The notes beneath the pieces are model-generated. The model worked only from the letters and a program-made list of their open reading frames with translations. It was not told the origin of the DNA and did no database searches. Shown piece after piece: positions 1-7,947 of a stretch of 39,326 nucleotides of DNA. Position numbers and translations under genes: made by a program. Location of the stretch: NCBI GenBank assembly GCA_039810485.1, contig JBDHXA010000020.1, positions 1 to 39,326 on the forward strand, written 5' to 3'. This DNA is from JADZAA01 sp039810485 (GTDB lineage: Bacteria > Bacteroidota > Ignavibacteria > Kapaibacteriales > UBA961). Position 1 is the first letter of the stretch, and each line of letters begins with the position of its first letter.

Positions 1-65
1 ATCAAATCTCCGACAATTATTATCATCATAGATCATATATTGCTGTCTTGCATGGACTTTTGAAT

Positions 66-94
66 AAAATAAAGAATATAATTATCTTTATTTT
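66..94. repeat. AT-rich perfect inverted repeat
   Basis: Two 10-base arms, AAAATAAAGA (66-75) and TCTTTATTTT (85-94), are perfectly complementary around a 9-base loop. It lies beyond the terminator of the acyltransferase gene, near the window edge. It could be a weak hairpin or belong to a neighbour outside the window. The sequence is so AT-rich that chance is a real possibility. The rest of 1-104 shows no gene. Confidence 0.3.
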
Positions 95-104
95 AACTTC
101 CTTC

Positions 105-133
105 AATAAAATAAACCCCCTTTTAAGAGGGGG
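105..133 (-). terminator. Rho-independent terminator of the acyltransferase gene
   Basis: On the minus strand a hairpin with arms CCCCCT and AGGGGG (plus-strand 116-121 and 128-133) and a 6-base loop is followed by a T-rich stretch (complement of 105-115). It starts about 35 bases after the stop codon of the gene ending at 168. This is the standard intrinsic terminator layout. Confidence 0.75.
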
Positions 134-167
134 CTCAAAGTATAAAATATCGCGATAATATTGTTGC

Positions 168-1142
168 TCAAATATCTTTTATAAATGTGTCGCGGAAAAT
201 ACCGCGCGCGCCAAAATTTTCTTTGAATCGCGCCAAGCCCCAATTTGGCTCCATGTTAACTGTAAAAATTCCAAAATCAAGCCATAAAAATCCTTCTGAC
301 GCCGAGCGCTTCATTATCTCTCTAAATAAGAGATTTACAGCTCTATATTCTTGATAATCTTCATCGTGACTAATGTAAAAGGCAAGAACAACACGTTTAT
401 TTACAGTAAAGTTGCAAACGCCGGCTATCAGTTTATCGCTTAAAAACGCTCCCCAAAGCCGTACTTTCGTCGGGAACATTTTTTTCAATAAAAGTAGCTC
501 GTGAAGTGAGTGAGTTGGAGTTGCGCCATGACGCAATTTTAGGTTTTTGCTGAGAATCTCATAAAACTCCTCGAATAGCTCACATTCGGCAATTACGATG
601 CCGGCGCGCGACGATTTTGCTGCTGCAGTGCGTGCTTCGGAGCGATAGCGGTTCAACATCACGTTCGCATCTGCGGAGAGTGCAACCACGCTGGAGAGTT
701 CGCGTTTCAAATAAGAAAAACCATTTTGTAGAAGAGCAAAATCCATGTAATTTGAAACATTCTCATGATAAATTGTCGGGGGTAGAGTTAGATGAATGTT
801 CGAGCATTGCAAGGAATGAGCGTGTACTTCGAGAATGTCGACTAGCTCGAATGATTCTTTCAAGTTCAGTGCAGAATTATAAGCATAGCCGCCGTAGCTA
901 GCGCCAGAGTGCGACGATAAAACTCGTGTTCCATTTCTTTCAAGCACACAAGCAGGCAATACGGCGAAGATTTTACCATTTTTGCGAACCATGAATGACG
1001 CATCAATAAAGCGATCTGGCGAGTGATAAGACAGAAATCGTTGTGTTTGAAAAAGACAGCCATTATCGCTTTCAGCGACGAAATTATCCCATACTTGCAG
1101 TTCGCTAGGATTATAGGGTTGCCAGTCGAAAATATTTGTCAT
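168..1142 (-). CDS. FemAB/GNAT-like acyltransferase
   Basis: A 324-residue soluble protein with no signal peptide or membrane segment. The overall pattern is that of the FemAB-like, BioF2-type branch of the GNAT superfamily. The C-terminal part has the typical run ending in LARFKENFGARG (about residues 304-315), preceded by a segment in which LWLDFGIF and a beta-strand-rich core can be seen. Relatives transfer acyl or aminoacyl groups to cell-wall precursors, lipids or exopolysaccharide sugars, so a role in envelope or polysaccharide decoration is likely, but the substrate cannot be read from sequence. The start ATG at 1142 lies only 18 bases from a 23-bp repeat array, so promoter and leader must lie in or beyond the array. 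The gene is monocistronic as far as visible and ends at a good terminator. Confidence 0.65.
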   Translation of the reverse strand: MTNIFDWQPYNPSELQVWDNFVAESDNGCLFQTQRFLSYHSPDRFIDASFMVRKNGKIFAVLPACVLERNGTRVLSSHSGASYGGYAYNSALNLKESFELVDILEVHAHSLQCSNIHLTLPPTIYHENVSNYMDFALLQNGFSYLKRELSSVVALSADANVMLNRYRSEARTAAAKSSRAGIVIAECELFEEFYEILSKNLKLRHGATPTHSLHELLLLKKMFPTKVRLWGAFLSDKLIAGVCNFTVNKRVVLAFYISHDEDYQEYRAVNLLFREIMKRSASEGFLWLDFGIFTVNMEPNWGLARFKENFGARGIFRDTFIKDI

Positions 1143-1160
1143 AACGCGAGCAATAAAATT

Positions 1161-1257
1161 ACAGACAAGCCAATAGAGTAATTACAGACAAGCCAATAGA
1201 GTAATTACAGACAAACCAATAGAGTAATTACAGACAAGCCAATAGAGTAATTACAGA
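1161..1257. repeat. 23-bp tandem repeat array, four copies
   Basis: The unit ACAGACAAGCCAATAGAGTA plus ATT begins at 1161, 1184, 1207 and 1230 with an exact 23-base period. A fifth partial unit (ACAGA) begins at 1253. Copies are identical except for one base in the third (AAACC for AAGCC). The array lies in the 5' region of the minus-strand acyltransferase gene. Low divergence suggests recent expansion. There are no spacers, so it is not a CRISPR. The remainder of 1143-1439 is AT-rich with no gene. Confidence 0.95.
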
Positions 1258-1372
1258 GAAATTGAAATATATTATAAAAATAATACGATGAAAATATTGC
1301 AATGCAAACAAAGCATAGAAAAATATTGAAGAAATGCGTGATTAATATGAAAATTATTCACGATTGTTTGCT

Positions 1373-1418
1373 TCAAATAAAAAAGAACGCCACCTCAAAT
1401 AAAATTTGCTATGGCGCT
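1373..1418 (-). terminator. Possible terminator of nuoC
   Basis: On the minus strand, about 20 bases after the nuoC stop, the arms AGCGCCA and TGGCGTT (complements of 1412-1418 and 1386-1392, one G-T pair) can form a 7-bp stem around a 19-base loop. A T-rich run follows (complement of 1373-1385). The long loop lowers confidence. Confidence 0.45.
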
Positions 1419-1439
1419 GCTCAAAAGTATGAATTGTAT

Positions 1440-1958
1440 TTAAATACGCTCGGGCAGCGGAGGCAGCGGAAGCGAGCCGGAAATTCCCATAAGCGGAAAA
1501 TCTTTGCGCATTGGATAGATCGGGTCGCCGTTTGCAGGATTAACAAAATCTTCCGGCATATAAAAGCGTCTCAGATCGGGATGACCGTCGAAATGGATGC
1601 CATACATATCGTAGGCCTCTCGCTCATACCAATTTGCCGCTTCCCAAACGCTTACAACCGAAGGACAATGTGGGTTTTTTTCATAAACAGGCACTTTGAT
1701 TCGGAGCCGTGTTTTGTAGGATAATGATGCAAGCATATAGACAATTTCATAACGATTGCCGCGCTTATTATGATCTATGGCGGTGATGTCAATGAGCATA
1801 TTGAATTTGGTAAGCGGGCTGTTGCAGAACTCGCTGCAAAGATCTACTATCGCCGATTGAGAAGCTAAAAGTGTGTATTGATTGCGATGCTCTAAAAGTT
1901 CGACATATGCAGATATGCCTTTTGCAACTGCAAGTATTGTTTCTCTAAACGAATTCAT
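1440..1958 (-). CDS. nuoC: NADH-quinone oxidoreductase subunit C
   Basis: This 172-residue protein is the 30-kDa hydrophilic subunit of respiratory complex I, in the peripheral arm that carries electrons from NADH to quinone. The family signature is clear at residues 110-120 (WYEREAYDMYG), followed by GHPDLRRFYMP and the C-terminal DFPL element. Length fits a stand-alone NuoC rather than a NuoCD fusion. No other nuo gene is in the window. Upstream on the same strand is ftsK, 156 bases away, and downstream is intergenic sequence with a possible terminator. This isolation is unusual, because nuoC normally sits between nuoB and nuoD. The gene looks intact, so the remaining subunits are presumably encoded elsewhere. 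Confidence 0.92.
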   Translation of the reverse strand: MNSFRETILAVAKGISAYVELLEHRNQYTLLASQSAIVDLCSEFCNSPLTKFNMLIDITAIDHNKRGNRYEIVYMLASLSYKTRLRIKVPVYEKNPHCPSVVSVWEAANWYEREAYDMYGIHFDGHPDLRRFYMPEDFVNPANGDPIYPMRKDFPLMGISGSLPLPPLPERI

Positions 1959-2114
1959 AATATAGAATATTTATTTATTGAATAATTAAATCGTATTAAA
2001 TGCCAGATTTCACTATGTTGTAATGTTCTTTTGTAGATCTATCGCATGATGTTGCAGCGAATATTGCAAAATTACTTGAAAACATAAGCAAATCCAATAA
2101 ACTCTACCATTTTC

Positions 2115-4901
2115 TCAAATATATGCTTCAAGCTCGGCTTCGCTTTCAAGCAATACTGTACGGGCCTTGCTTCCGTCAAAGGGTCCCACTATTCCTGCTG
2201 CTTCAAGCTCGTCCATAAGGCGGCCTGCACGTGAATACCCAACCTTCAAACGACGCTGAATAAGCGATACAGATCCTTGCTGATGGCGCACAATAAGTCG
2301 TGCAGCTTCTTCAAAAAGTTCATCGCGTCCGCCAGAATCACTGCCGGAAATTGATTTTCCGCCATTGCTTTTAACTGTAACTACTGGCAGTATATATGGT
2401 TCGGAATAGCCCTTTTGTTTGCCGATAAACTCGCAAATTGCCTCTACTTCATCGGTTGATAAAAAAGAATTTTGAATGCGCATTGGCTTTGGAAATCCGC
2501 CTGGCAAAAATAGCATATCGCCATTCCCAAGCAATTGGTCAGCTCCATACATATCAATTATAGTGCGCGAATCTATTTTCTGCGCAACCTGATAGGCAAT
2601 CCGCGCCGGAAAATTTGCTTTAATTATACCGGTTATGACATCAACTGACGGGCGTTGAGTGGCTACTATTAAATGAATTCCAACAGCTCTTGCCAGCTGA
2701 GCAAGCCGTGTAATCGGCTCTTCCACTTCGCGGGCTGCGGTCATCATCAAATCGGCCAATTCGTCAATGACAACAACGATATATGGCATTGAACGATGTA
2801 TATGATTGGTAGTGTCGCGGAATTTTCCCTCTTTTATTTTTGTATTGTAATCTTTAATATTTTTCTGCCCGACAGAAGCTAAAATATCATAACGCCGCTC
2901 CATTTCAGTAACGACAGATTGAAGAATCAGCACTGCATTTGCCGGTGTAGTAATAATGGTTTCGTCAATATCGGGGTTAATAGCTAAAAAATGATTGCGT
3001 AAAAGTCCAAAGAAGCTCAATTCTACTTTTTTCGGATCTATAAAAACAAATTTCAAATCTTTTGGGTGCATTTTATAGATTAACGACATTACCAGCGTGT
3101 TTATGCCTACCGATTTGCCCGCTCCTGTGGCACCTGCGATAAGAAGGTGCGGCATTTTGGCAAGGTCTGTGCAATACACTTCTCCGTTAATTGTTTTGCC
3201 AAGGGCAAGCGGCAAAGAAAAGTCCGAGTCATGAAATTTTGGCGAGCGGATTATGCTGCTAAAAAGAACAGTGGACGGCTTATGGTTTGGAATTTCAATG
3301 CCTACAGTTCCTTTGCCAGGCACGGGAGCAATTATGCGAATACCGCGCGCTTTTAGGGCAAGAGCAATGTCATCGGCAAGATTTTCTATTTGCGAAATTT
3401 TGATTCCCGGCGCCGGCACAAATTCATATTGCGTAACAACAGGTCCGGGAGTAACAACTAAATTTTCAATAAAAATTTTGAACGTCTCGAGCTTTTCCTG
3501 AAGAGTGCGCGCATTTTGTTTAAGTTCAGCTTCGTCAACCGGTTGCGCGTTGTCACTATGCTGTGAAAGCAAATCCAGCGTTGGAGGCGAATACTGTATT
3601 TCCTCGTCAGTAGCATGAATTTTCGGCACATATTTTAATTGTTGCTCAGGAATTCGGATTTCGTGAAGTTCTACTGTTAGTTTCGCCGGTTCCGGCGTTG
3701 AAGTCAAATCTTGGTTAATAGGCAGTCCAACCACTTGCACATCAGATCTGTCTGATGATGACAGCATGTCTTCGGCAGTATGGGCAAATCGCTGCGGCGG
3801 CATATCTTTGTAGGAAGTCATTGGGCGCACGGGTGTCTGTTCAGGCAAATTGCCTCTGTCTATAAGCCGTTGCACAGCGGGATGATGTGAGACAGCGGGC
3901 GGCTGTTCCTGTTCCGCAGGTCGTATCACCGGCTCGGGAAATTGATTCTGAGCAATTTCAACGGATCGCCGAATAATTCTTGCCGGTTCGTCGTCGCTTT
4001 CAGCGCTGTCGAAAATAGTTGGAGTTCGCGAAATAGGACGTGCGCCCGGACGATATTCCGTTTGCTTTTTTCCCTCTGCATCGGCTTCGACAATTGGCAC
4101 GTTCTCGACCGACGCAGATTCTTTGCGGAAAAATATTTGGTATAAATTCGCAATAATATCTGCAAGGCGACCATAAAGCAATCGAAATTTAATGACAACA
4201 CGATCAACATCAATGTCGGCGCCGAGTATAATAGTAACGACTATGCCACAAATAAAAACTAATAAAGCACCTATTTTTCCTACTATATCACTGACAATGC
4301 CAGCCATAAACTGACCAACTGTGCCGCTCCATTCGCGAGAAATGCTTGGCATCCATGCAATAAGTTGAAATGTGCCTGATACGCTTGCAAAAAGCAAGCA
4401 TAGTATTAATGCAGTTGAAGTATACTTTACAACGCGAGCAGGTATTGACTGAACGGTAAAAATATGTTTTGCCCACCAAGCCATTAGTATTGGCAGAATG
4501 ATGGAAGCGTAGCCAAATGTACTGTTATAAAGAAAGTTAGCTATTATGGCGCCAATAATTCCCAGCCAATTTTGTGTTGTGTCTATTTTTGCGCGAATCT
4601 CGGGGTCGCCGCGGATAATTCCGGTAAATTCGTGAAAGGATATTTCTGTATTTGCTTCGTCGCGAGAAGTATAGGAAATGAGCGCTACAAAAAACAAAGC
4701 AGATAAGAAAATGAGTAGAATGGCAATTATTTGATATTGTCTTTTTTTAGCGCTTTCTATTGATCGAGCCGGTTTCTCGGGTTTTATGCGCGCCTGTCTT
4801 TCGCTCTTTCGTTTGGAGCGTGGAGATCCATCGTTGTCAGTGTCTTGTGAGGGCACTGACTGCACTCGCTTTATGACAATATTATCTCGTTGTTCAGCCA
4901 T
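2115..4901 (-). CDS. ftsK: DNA translocase FtsK
   Basis: This 928-residue septal DNA pump helps segregate chromosome termini and activates XerCD recombination at dif during division. A basic N-terminal stretch precedes about four membrane segments (near residues 56-77, 112-148, 158-183 and 207-227). A long charged and proline-rich linker (about 240-460) follows, then the motor: Walker A GATGAGKS at 590-597 and Walker B VVVIDELADLM near 707-717. The C-terminal winged-helix gamma domain, which reads KOPS-type sites, is present (around LIQRRLKVGYSRAGRLMDELE). Length is within the usual FtsK/SpoIIIE range. A TATATTTG -7-like box (complement of 4946-4953) lies about 45 bases upstream of the start, but no good -33 element is at the right distance. 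Confidence 0.96.
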   Translation of the reverse strand: MAEQRDNIVIKRVQSVPSQDTDNDGSPRSKRKSERQARIKPEKPARSIESAKKRQYQIIAILLIFLSALFFVALISYTSRDEANTEISFHEFTGIIRGDPEIRAKIDTTQNWLGIIGAIIANFLYNSTFGYASIILPILMAWWAKHIFTVQSIPARVVKYTSTALILCLLFASVSGTFQLIAWMPSISREWSGTVGQFMAGIVSDIVGKIGALLVFICGIVVTIILGADIDVDRVVIKFRLLYGRLADIIANLYQIFFRKESASVENVPIVEADAEGKKQTEYRPGARPISRTPTIFDSAESDDEPARIIRRSVEIAQNQFPEPVIRPAEQEQPPAVSHHPAVQRLIDRGNLPEQTPVRPMTSYKDMPPQRFAHTAEDMLSSSDRSDVQVVGLPINQDLTSTPEPAKLTVELHEIRIPEQQLKYVPKIHATDEEIQYSPPTLDLLSQHSDNAQPVDEAELKQNARTLQEKLETFKIFIENLVVTPGPVVTQYEFVPAPGIKISQIENLADDIALALKARGIRIIAPVPGKGTVGIEIPNHKPSTVLFSSIIRSPKFHDSDFSLPLALGKTINGEVYCTDLAKMPHLLIAGATGAGKSVGINTLVMSLIYKMHPKDLKFVFIDPKKVELSFFGLLRNHFLAINPDIDETIITTPANAVLILQSVVTEMERRYDILASVGQKNIKDYNTKIKEGKFRDTTNHIHRSMPYIVVVIDELADLMMTAAREVEEPITRLAQLARAVGIHLIVATQRPSVDVITGIIKANFPARIAYQVAQKIDSRTIIDMYGADQLLGNGDMLFLPGGFPKPMRIQNSFLSTDEVEAICEFIGKQKGYSEPYILPVVTVKSNGGKSISGSDSGGRDELFEEAARLIVRHQQGSVSLIQRRLKVGYSRAGRLMDELEAAGIVGPFDGSKARTVLLESEAELEAYI

Positions 4902-4998
4902 AATATGCTGATAAATAAACAGAAATTATTATTCAAATAGTACCGCAAATATATTTTGATTTATTCATTATTATTGCGGCGTCAATATTATTGTTCAT

Positions 4999-7134
4999 TT
5001 ATTGAATCTGTATTTTTACTCCTGTGGCAAGCGATTCTTCGGCGGCGAAAGTTGCCAGTGTAACAGCGCGAATCTCATTGTAGCTGATTGGCATTTCAGT
5101 GCCTTCTTTTACTGCTTTTACGGTCGCGTTAATTTCTTCCTTATGTCCTTTTGAACCGTCGAACGTCAAAGATTTTGATTTTTTTCCGCGATGAAGCGAC
5201 AATTTGACAAAATTATCCATAATAGCCGCAGAACCTTCGCAAAATGCCTCACAGTATTCTTTATTGAGCGAACTGTCACCATTTGCAAAATAATGTAATG
5301 TACCGACTGAACCATCGGCAAATTTAAGAGTTATAGAAACAATATCGTGATTTGCCGCTTCACGGTTTGCGCCCGAAACAGCTTCGGCAAAAACGCTGAC
5401 AGGCAATGCTCCGCAAAGATACGTCATGCAATCAATAAAGTGGCAGCCTTCGCCGATTATGCGTCCGCCTTGGACGGGATCCTGAATCCAGCTTGTTTTT
5501 GGAATTGCTCCGGCATTTACACGATAAATCATGGTCATTGAGGCGGTGCGAGAGCCAAAAAATTTCTTCATTGCGCGAAAAGGAGCTGAAAAGCGTCGGT
5601 TAAATCCTACCATAACACGTCCGCCAGAACTATGCGCGGCAACCTCAATCGCTTCCATCTGCTCGCGATTAATCGCAAGGGGTTTTTCGACAAAGACCGG
5701 CTTGCCTGCTGCAATTGCCTGTTCGACATAGCGCGCATGTGAGTCGTGGCGCGATGCAATAAGCACCATCGAAACATCTTTATCGGCAATGACCGAAAGA
5801 GAATCGGTTGAAAACCGAGCAAAACCGAATTTATGCGCGGCTGATTTAGCGTTTGCCGGAGTGGATGTTGAAACTGCAATAAAATCAGTTCCGGCGGATT
5901 TAAGCGGTGGCAAAAGCATAGTTTGAGCAAAGCTGCCCGCACCTATAAATCCAACGCCAACGGCAGATTGCCTTGAATAATGTTTGTTGTCGCAACTCTT
6001 TGCAACAGGCGTTGTATTATACGGATATTGTAGCACAATGCCAAGGTATTTTTCATTGGTTTTTCCGGTTATCAAATCGTAGCCGCTAACTGCGTTGGCT
6101 ATGCTGATGCGATGAGTGGTCATCGGTGCGACGCGTATGCTACCTGCGGCAATTAAATCCAAAAATGCGCTCATGTTGCGATTTTCCGTCCAGCGCACAT
6201 AGCCGACTGGGTAATCTACGCCTCCTTCTTCGTAGGTTGGATCGTAGCGCCCGGGACCGTAGCTGCAGGAAATGCGTAGTTCGAGTTCTTTCTCGTAGAA
6301 GGGCGAGCGCGGTACATCCATAGGTGCTGCTCCGACCACAACAATTGCACTTTTTTTACGGGCAATATCGAGAGATAAGAGCATCGGCTCCTTGGAATCT
6401 GTGCTGGCTGTTATGATTACGGCATCAACGCCGATGCCTCGCGCAAAGGAAATGACCGCCGCGGCGGATTCGCGCTTGCTGATAAATGTTGCGTCGCAGC
6501 CAAATTCTTTGGCCATCGGAAATAACGATTCATTAATATCCAAGCCCGCGACGCGGCATCCCGATGCTTTCAGCAATTGCACCGTAATTTGCCCTAATAA
6601 ACCCAAACCAATGACTGCAACCGACTCGCCGAGCCGCACATCTGATTGGCGAACGCCCTGCATAGCAATAGCGCCGAGAGTTGTGTAGCAGGCATCGTCG
6701 TAGGAAACTGTTTCGGGAATATGAACTGCAAGATTTTTAGGAACGGAAATATACTCGGCATGATGCGCAAATTGTGCGCCTGCGCAGGCGACTCTATCGC
6801 CCGGAGCAAATTCCGGACAACGTGACTCGACTACAACGCCGGCTGCGCTGTAACCAAACATTTTGTAGGACTCAAGCTTGGACTTTACGCGCTGATATGT
6901 GGCAATTAGGCCTTCTTTTTTAATGTTTTCAATAACTTGCTTTACAGCTTCCGGCTGCGAGCGGGCGCGCTCAAGCATGGACGACTGTGCACTCGATACC
7001 GAAGATCTTTCTGTTCCGGCACTTATCAGTGAAGCTGCTGTGCGAACTAAAATTCCGCCATTGTGGCAATTGGGCACCGGCAGCTCTTCCACGAGCATTT
7101 CGCCGGTTTTTTGATATTGTAGAACTTGGAGCAT
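4999..7134 (-). CDS. Bi-domain oxidoreductase: MDR dehydrogenase fused to Gfo/Idh/MocA
   Basis: A 711-residue fusion of two NAD(P)-dependent enzymes. Residues about 1-370 are a medium-chain (alcohol-dehydrogenase-like) reductase with Rossmann motif GLGLLG at 176-181. The position of the usual zinc-binding GHE is occupied by GYSAAG (94-99), so this half is probably not a classical zinc alcohol dehydrogenase. Residues about 390-711 are a Gfo/Idh/MocA sugar oxidoreductase, with GFIGAG at 395-400 and EKPLA at 483-487. This architecture is known mostly from capsule and exopolysaccharide loci, often beside heparinase-like and glycosyltransferase genes, where a role in making or modifying a nucleotide sugar is suspected. 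None of those partners is adjacent here. The substrate is unknown. The gene stands alone, transcribed toward ftsK. Confidence 0.88.
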   Translation of the reverse strand: MLQVLQYQKTGEMLVEELPVPNCHNGGILVRTAASLISAGTERSSVSSAQSSMLERARSQPEAVKQVIENIKKEGLIATYQRVKSKLESYKMFGYSAAGVVVESRCPEFAPGDRVACAGAQFAHHAEYISVPKNLAVHIPETVSYDDACYTTLGAIAMQGVRQSDVRLGESVAVIGLGLLGQITVQLLKASGCRVAGLDINESLFPMAKEFGCDATFISKRESAAAVISFARGIGVDAVIITASTDSKEPMLLSLDIARKKSAIVVVGAAPMDVPRSPFYEKELELRISCSYGPGRYDPTYEEGGVDYPVGYVRWTENRNMSAFLDLIAAGSIRVAPMTTHRISIANAVSGYDLITGKTNEKYLGIVLQYPYNTTPVAKSCDNKHYSRQSAVGVGFIGAGSFAQTMLLPPLKSAGTDFIAVSTSTPANAKSAAHKFGFARFSTDSLSVIADKDVSMVLIASRHDSHARYVEQAIAAGKPVFVEKPLAINREQMEAIEVAAHSSGGRVMVGFNRRFSAPFRAMKKFFGSRTASMTMIYRVNAGAIPKTSWIQDPVQGGRIIGEGCHFIDCMTYLCGALPVSVFAEAVSGANREAANHDIVSITLKFADGSVGTLHYFANGDSSLNKEYCEAFCEGSAAIMDNFVKLSLHRGKKSKSLTFDGSKGHKEEINATVKAVKEGTEMPISYNEIRAVTLATFAAEESLATGVKIQIQ

Positions 7135-7470
7135 TCAGAGTAAATCCGCTTGAGAATAGCGGAAATCAGTAGAAATGAAAAATTGAGCAAATATATCTTG
7201 CAAAAATACCGATTTTAACGCCAAACATCTACAAACTGCTTGTCTGGAGCATTATGCTTATTATTTCAAGTTCGAAGTTGTTTTATTTTAAAGAGCAGTT
7301 TTACTATAAACTAAACCTTGTGTCAATATGATAAAATTTATTAAATGCTGAGAAATATTAATTCAGAATAGAAAATAAAGATAAATGAAAATATATTCAT
7401 TTGCAAGTTGTTTTTTTTTTTTTTTAAGTTGCAAATATATTATATTCTTAATATCTCTAGTGGAGTAAAA
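7135..7470. other. Divergent intergenic region
   Basis: This 336-base AT-rich gap separates the divergent bi-domain oxidoreductase and the secreted cysteine-rich protein. I see no gene or structured RNA. TAnnTTTG-like boxes on the minus strand (complements of 7188-7195 and 7201-7208) could serve the oxidoreductase, but matching -33 elements are poorly spaced. The plus-strand end holds the poly-T tract annotated separately. Confidence 0.6.
7400..7432 (+). promoter_or_regulatory. Candidate promoter with a 15-base poly-T spacer
   Basis: TTTG (7400-7403) is followed after 21 bases by TAAGTTGC (7425-7432), a two-mismatch form of the Bacteroidota -7 box TAnnTTTG. The spacer contains an uninterrupted run of 15 T (7411-7425). 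ATTTGCAA and TTGCAAAT flank the run as an inverted repeat. A start site near 7439 would leave a leader of about 30 bases before the GTG at 7471. The promoter call is inference; the homopolymer is seen directly. Confidence 0.4.
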
Positions 7471-7926
7471 GTGATAAAGTTTTTAAAAACAACCTTTTGT
7501 TTCCTTTTAGTTTTTTTTATATTTTCGTCTGATACAATTGCTGATGTTGCACCTGAACATCGTAAGGAATGCAAGCCCCCTTGTTGTGTAGAAAATTTAG
7601 GAATACCTATTAATGTATGTCATAGAATTGAGACAACGTGTAGATTTACCGTTAGCATCATATGCAAATCTCTTGGCGTCGAGTATTTGGATGTTACTCA
7701 TTTATGTATTGAACATAATTGGAATTTAGCTTTATGTATGTCTGAACAACCAGTGAGAGGAGCATATAATGAATGTGAAGTAGATAACTTTCAAGAAACA
7801 TGTGAGAACTCATATTTAGGAGGCTTGAGTTCTAGTGGCTCTTATTGTGGTGAGTGTCAAATGGCTTACAGAAATGAATGTGCAAGCGGCACAATAATTT
7901 GTAAAGTAGAAATGCATGGAAAATAA
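7471..7926 (+). CDS. Secreted cysteine-rich protein of unknown function
   Basis: I do not recognise this gene. The most credible start is the GTG at 7471, giving 151 residues that begin directly with a signal peptide (MIKFLKTT, then a hydrophobic core, cleavage probably after TIA). TGGAG at 7461-7465 serves as ribosome-binding site at 5 bases spacing. The open frame extends upstream through the poly-T tract, but that part is not protein-like. The mature protein contains 14 cysteines in about 125 residues, including CKPPCC near its N-terminus and CGEC near its end. An even number in an exported protein suggests disulfide bonding. It is more AT-rich than the neighbouring genes. A second secreted protein begins 21 bases after its stop, so the two are probably co-transcribed. 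Confidence 0.6.
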   Translation: MIKFLKTTFCFLLVFFIFSSDTIADVAPEHRKECKPPCCVENLGIPINVCHRIETTCRFTVSIICKSLGVEYLDVTHLCIEHNWNLALCMSEQPVRGAYNECEVDNFQETCENSYLGGLSSSGSYCGECQMAYRNECASGTIICKVEMHGK

Positions 7927-7947
7927 TACATTTAAGGATTCCAATCA

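Noticed and set aside
1161..1257. Short regular repeats as a CRISPR array
   Set aside because: The units are contiguous with no unique spacers, and no cas genes are present. The same holds for the array at 39161-39326.
1302..1724. 140-codon plus-strand open frame
   Set aside because: Most of it is antisense to nuoC, which has an unmistakable family signature; the frame has no protein-like pattern of its own.
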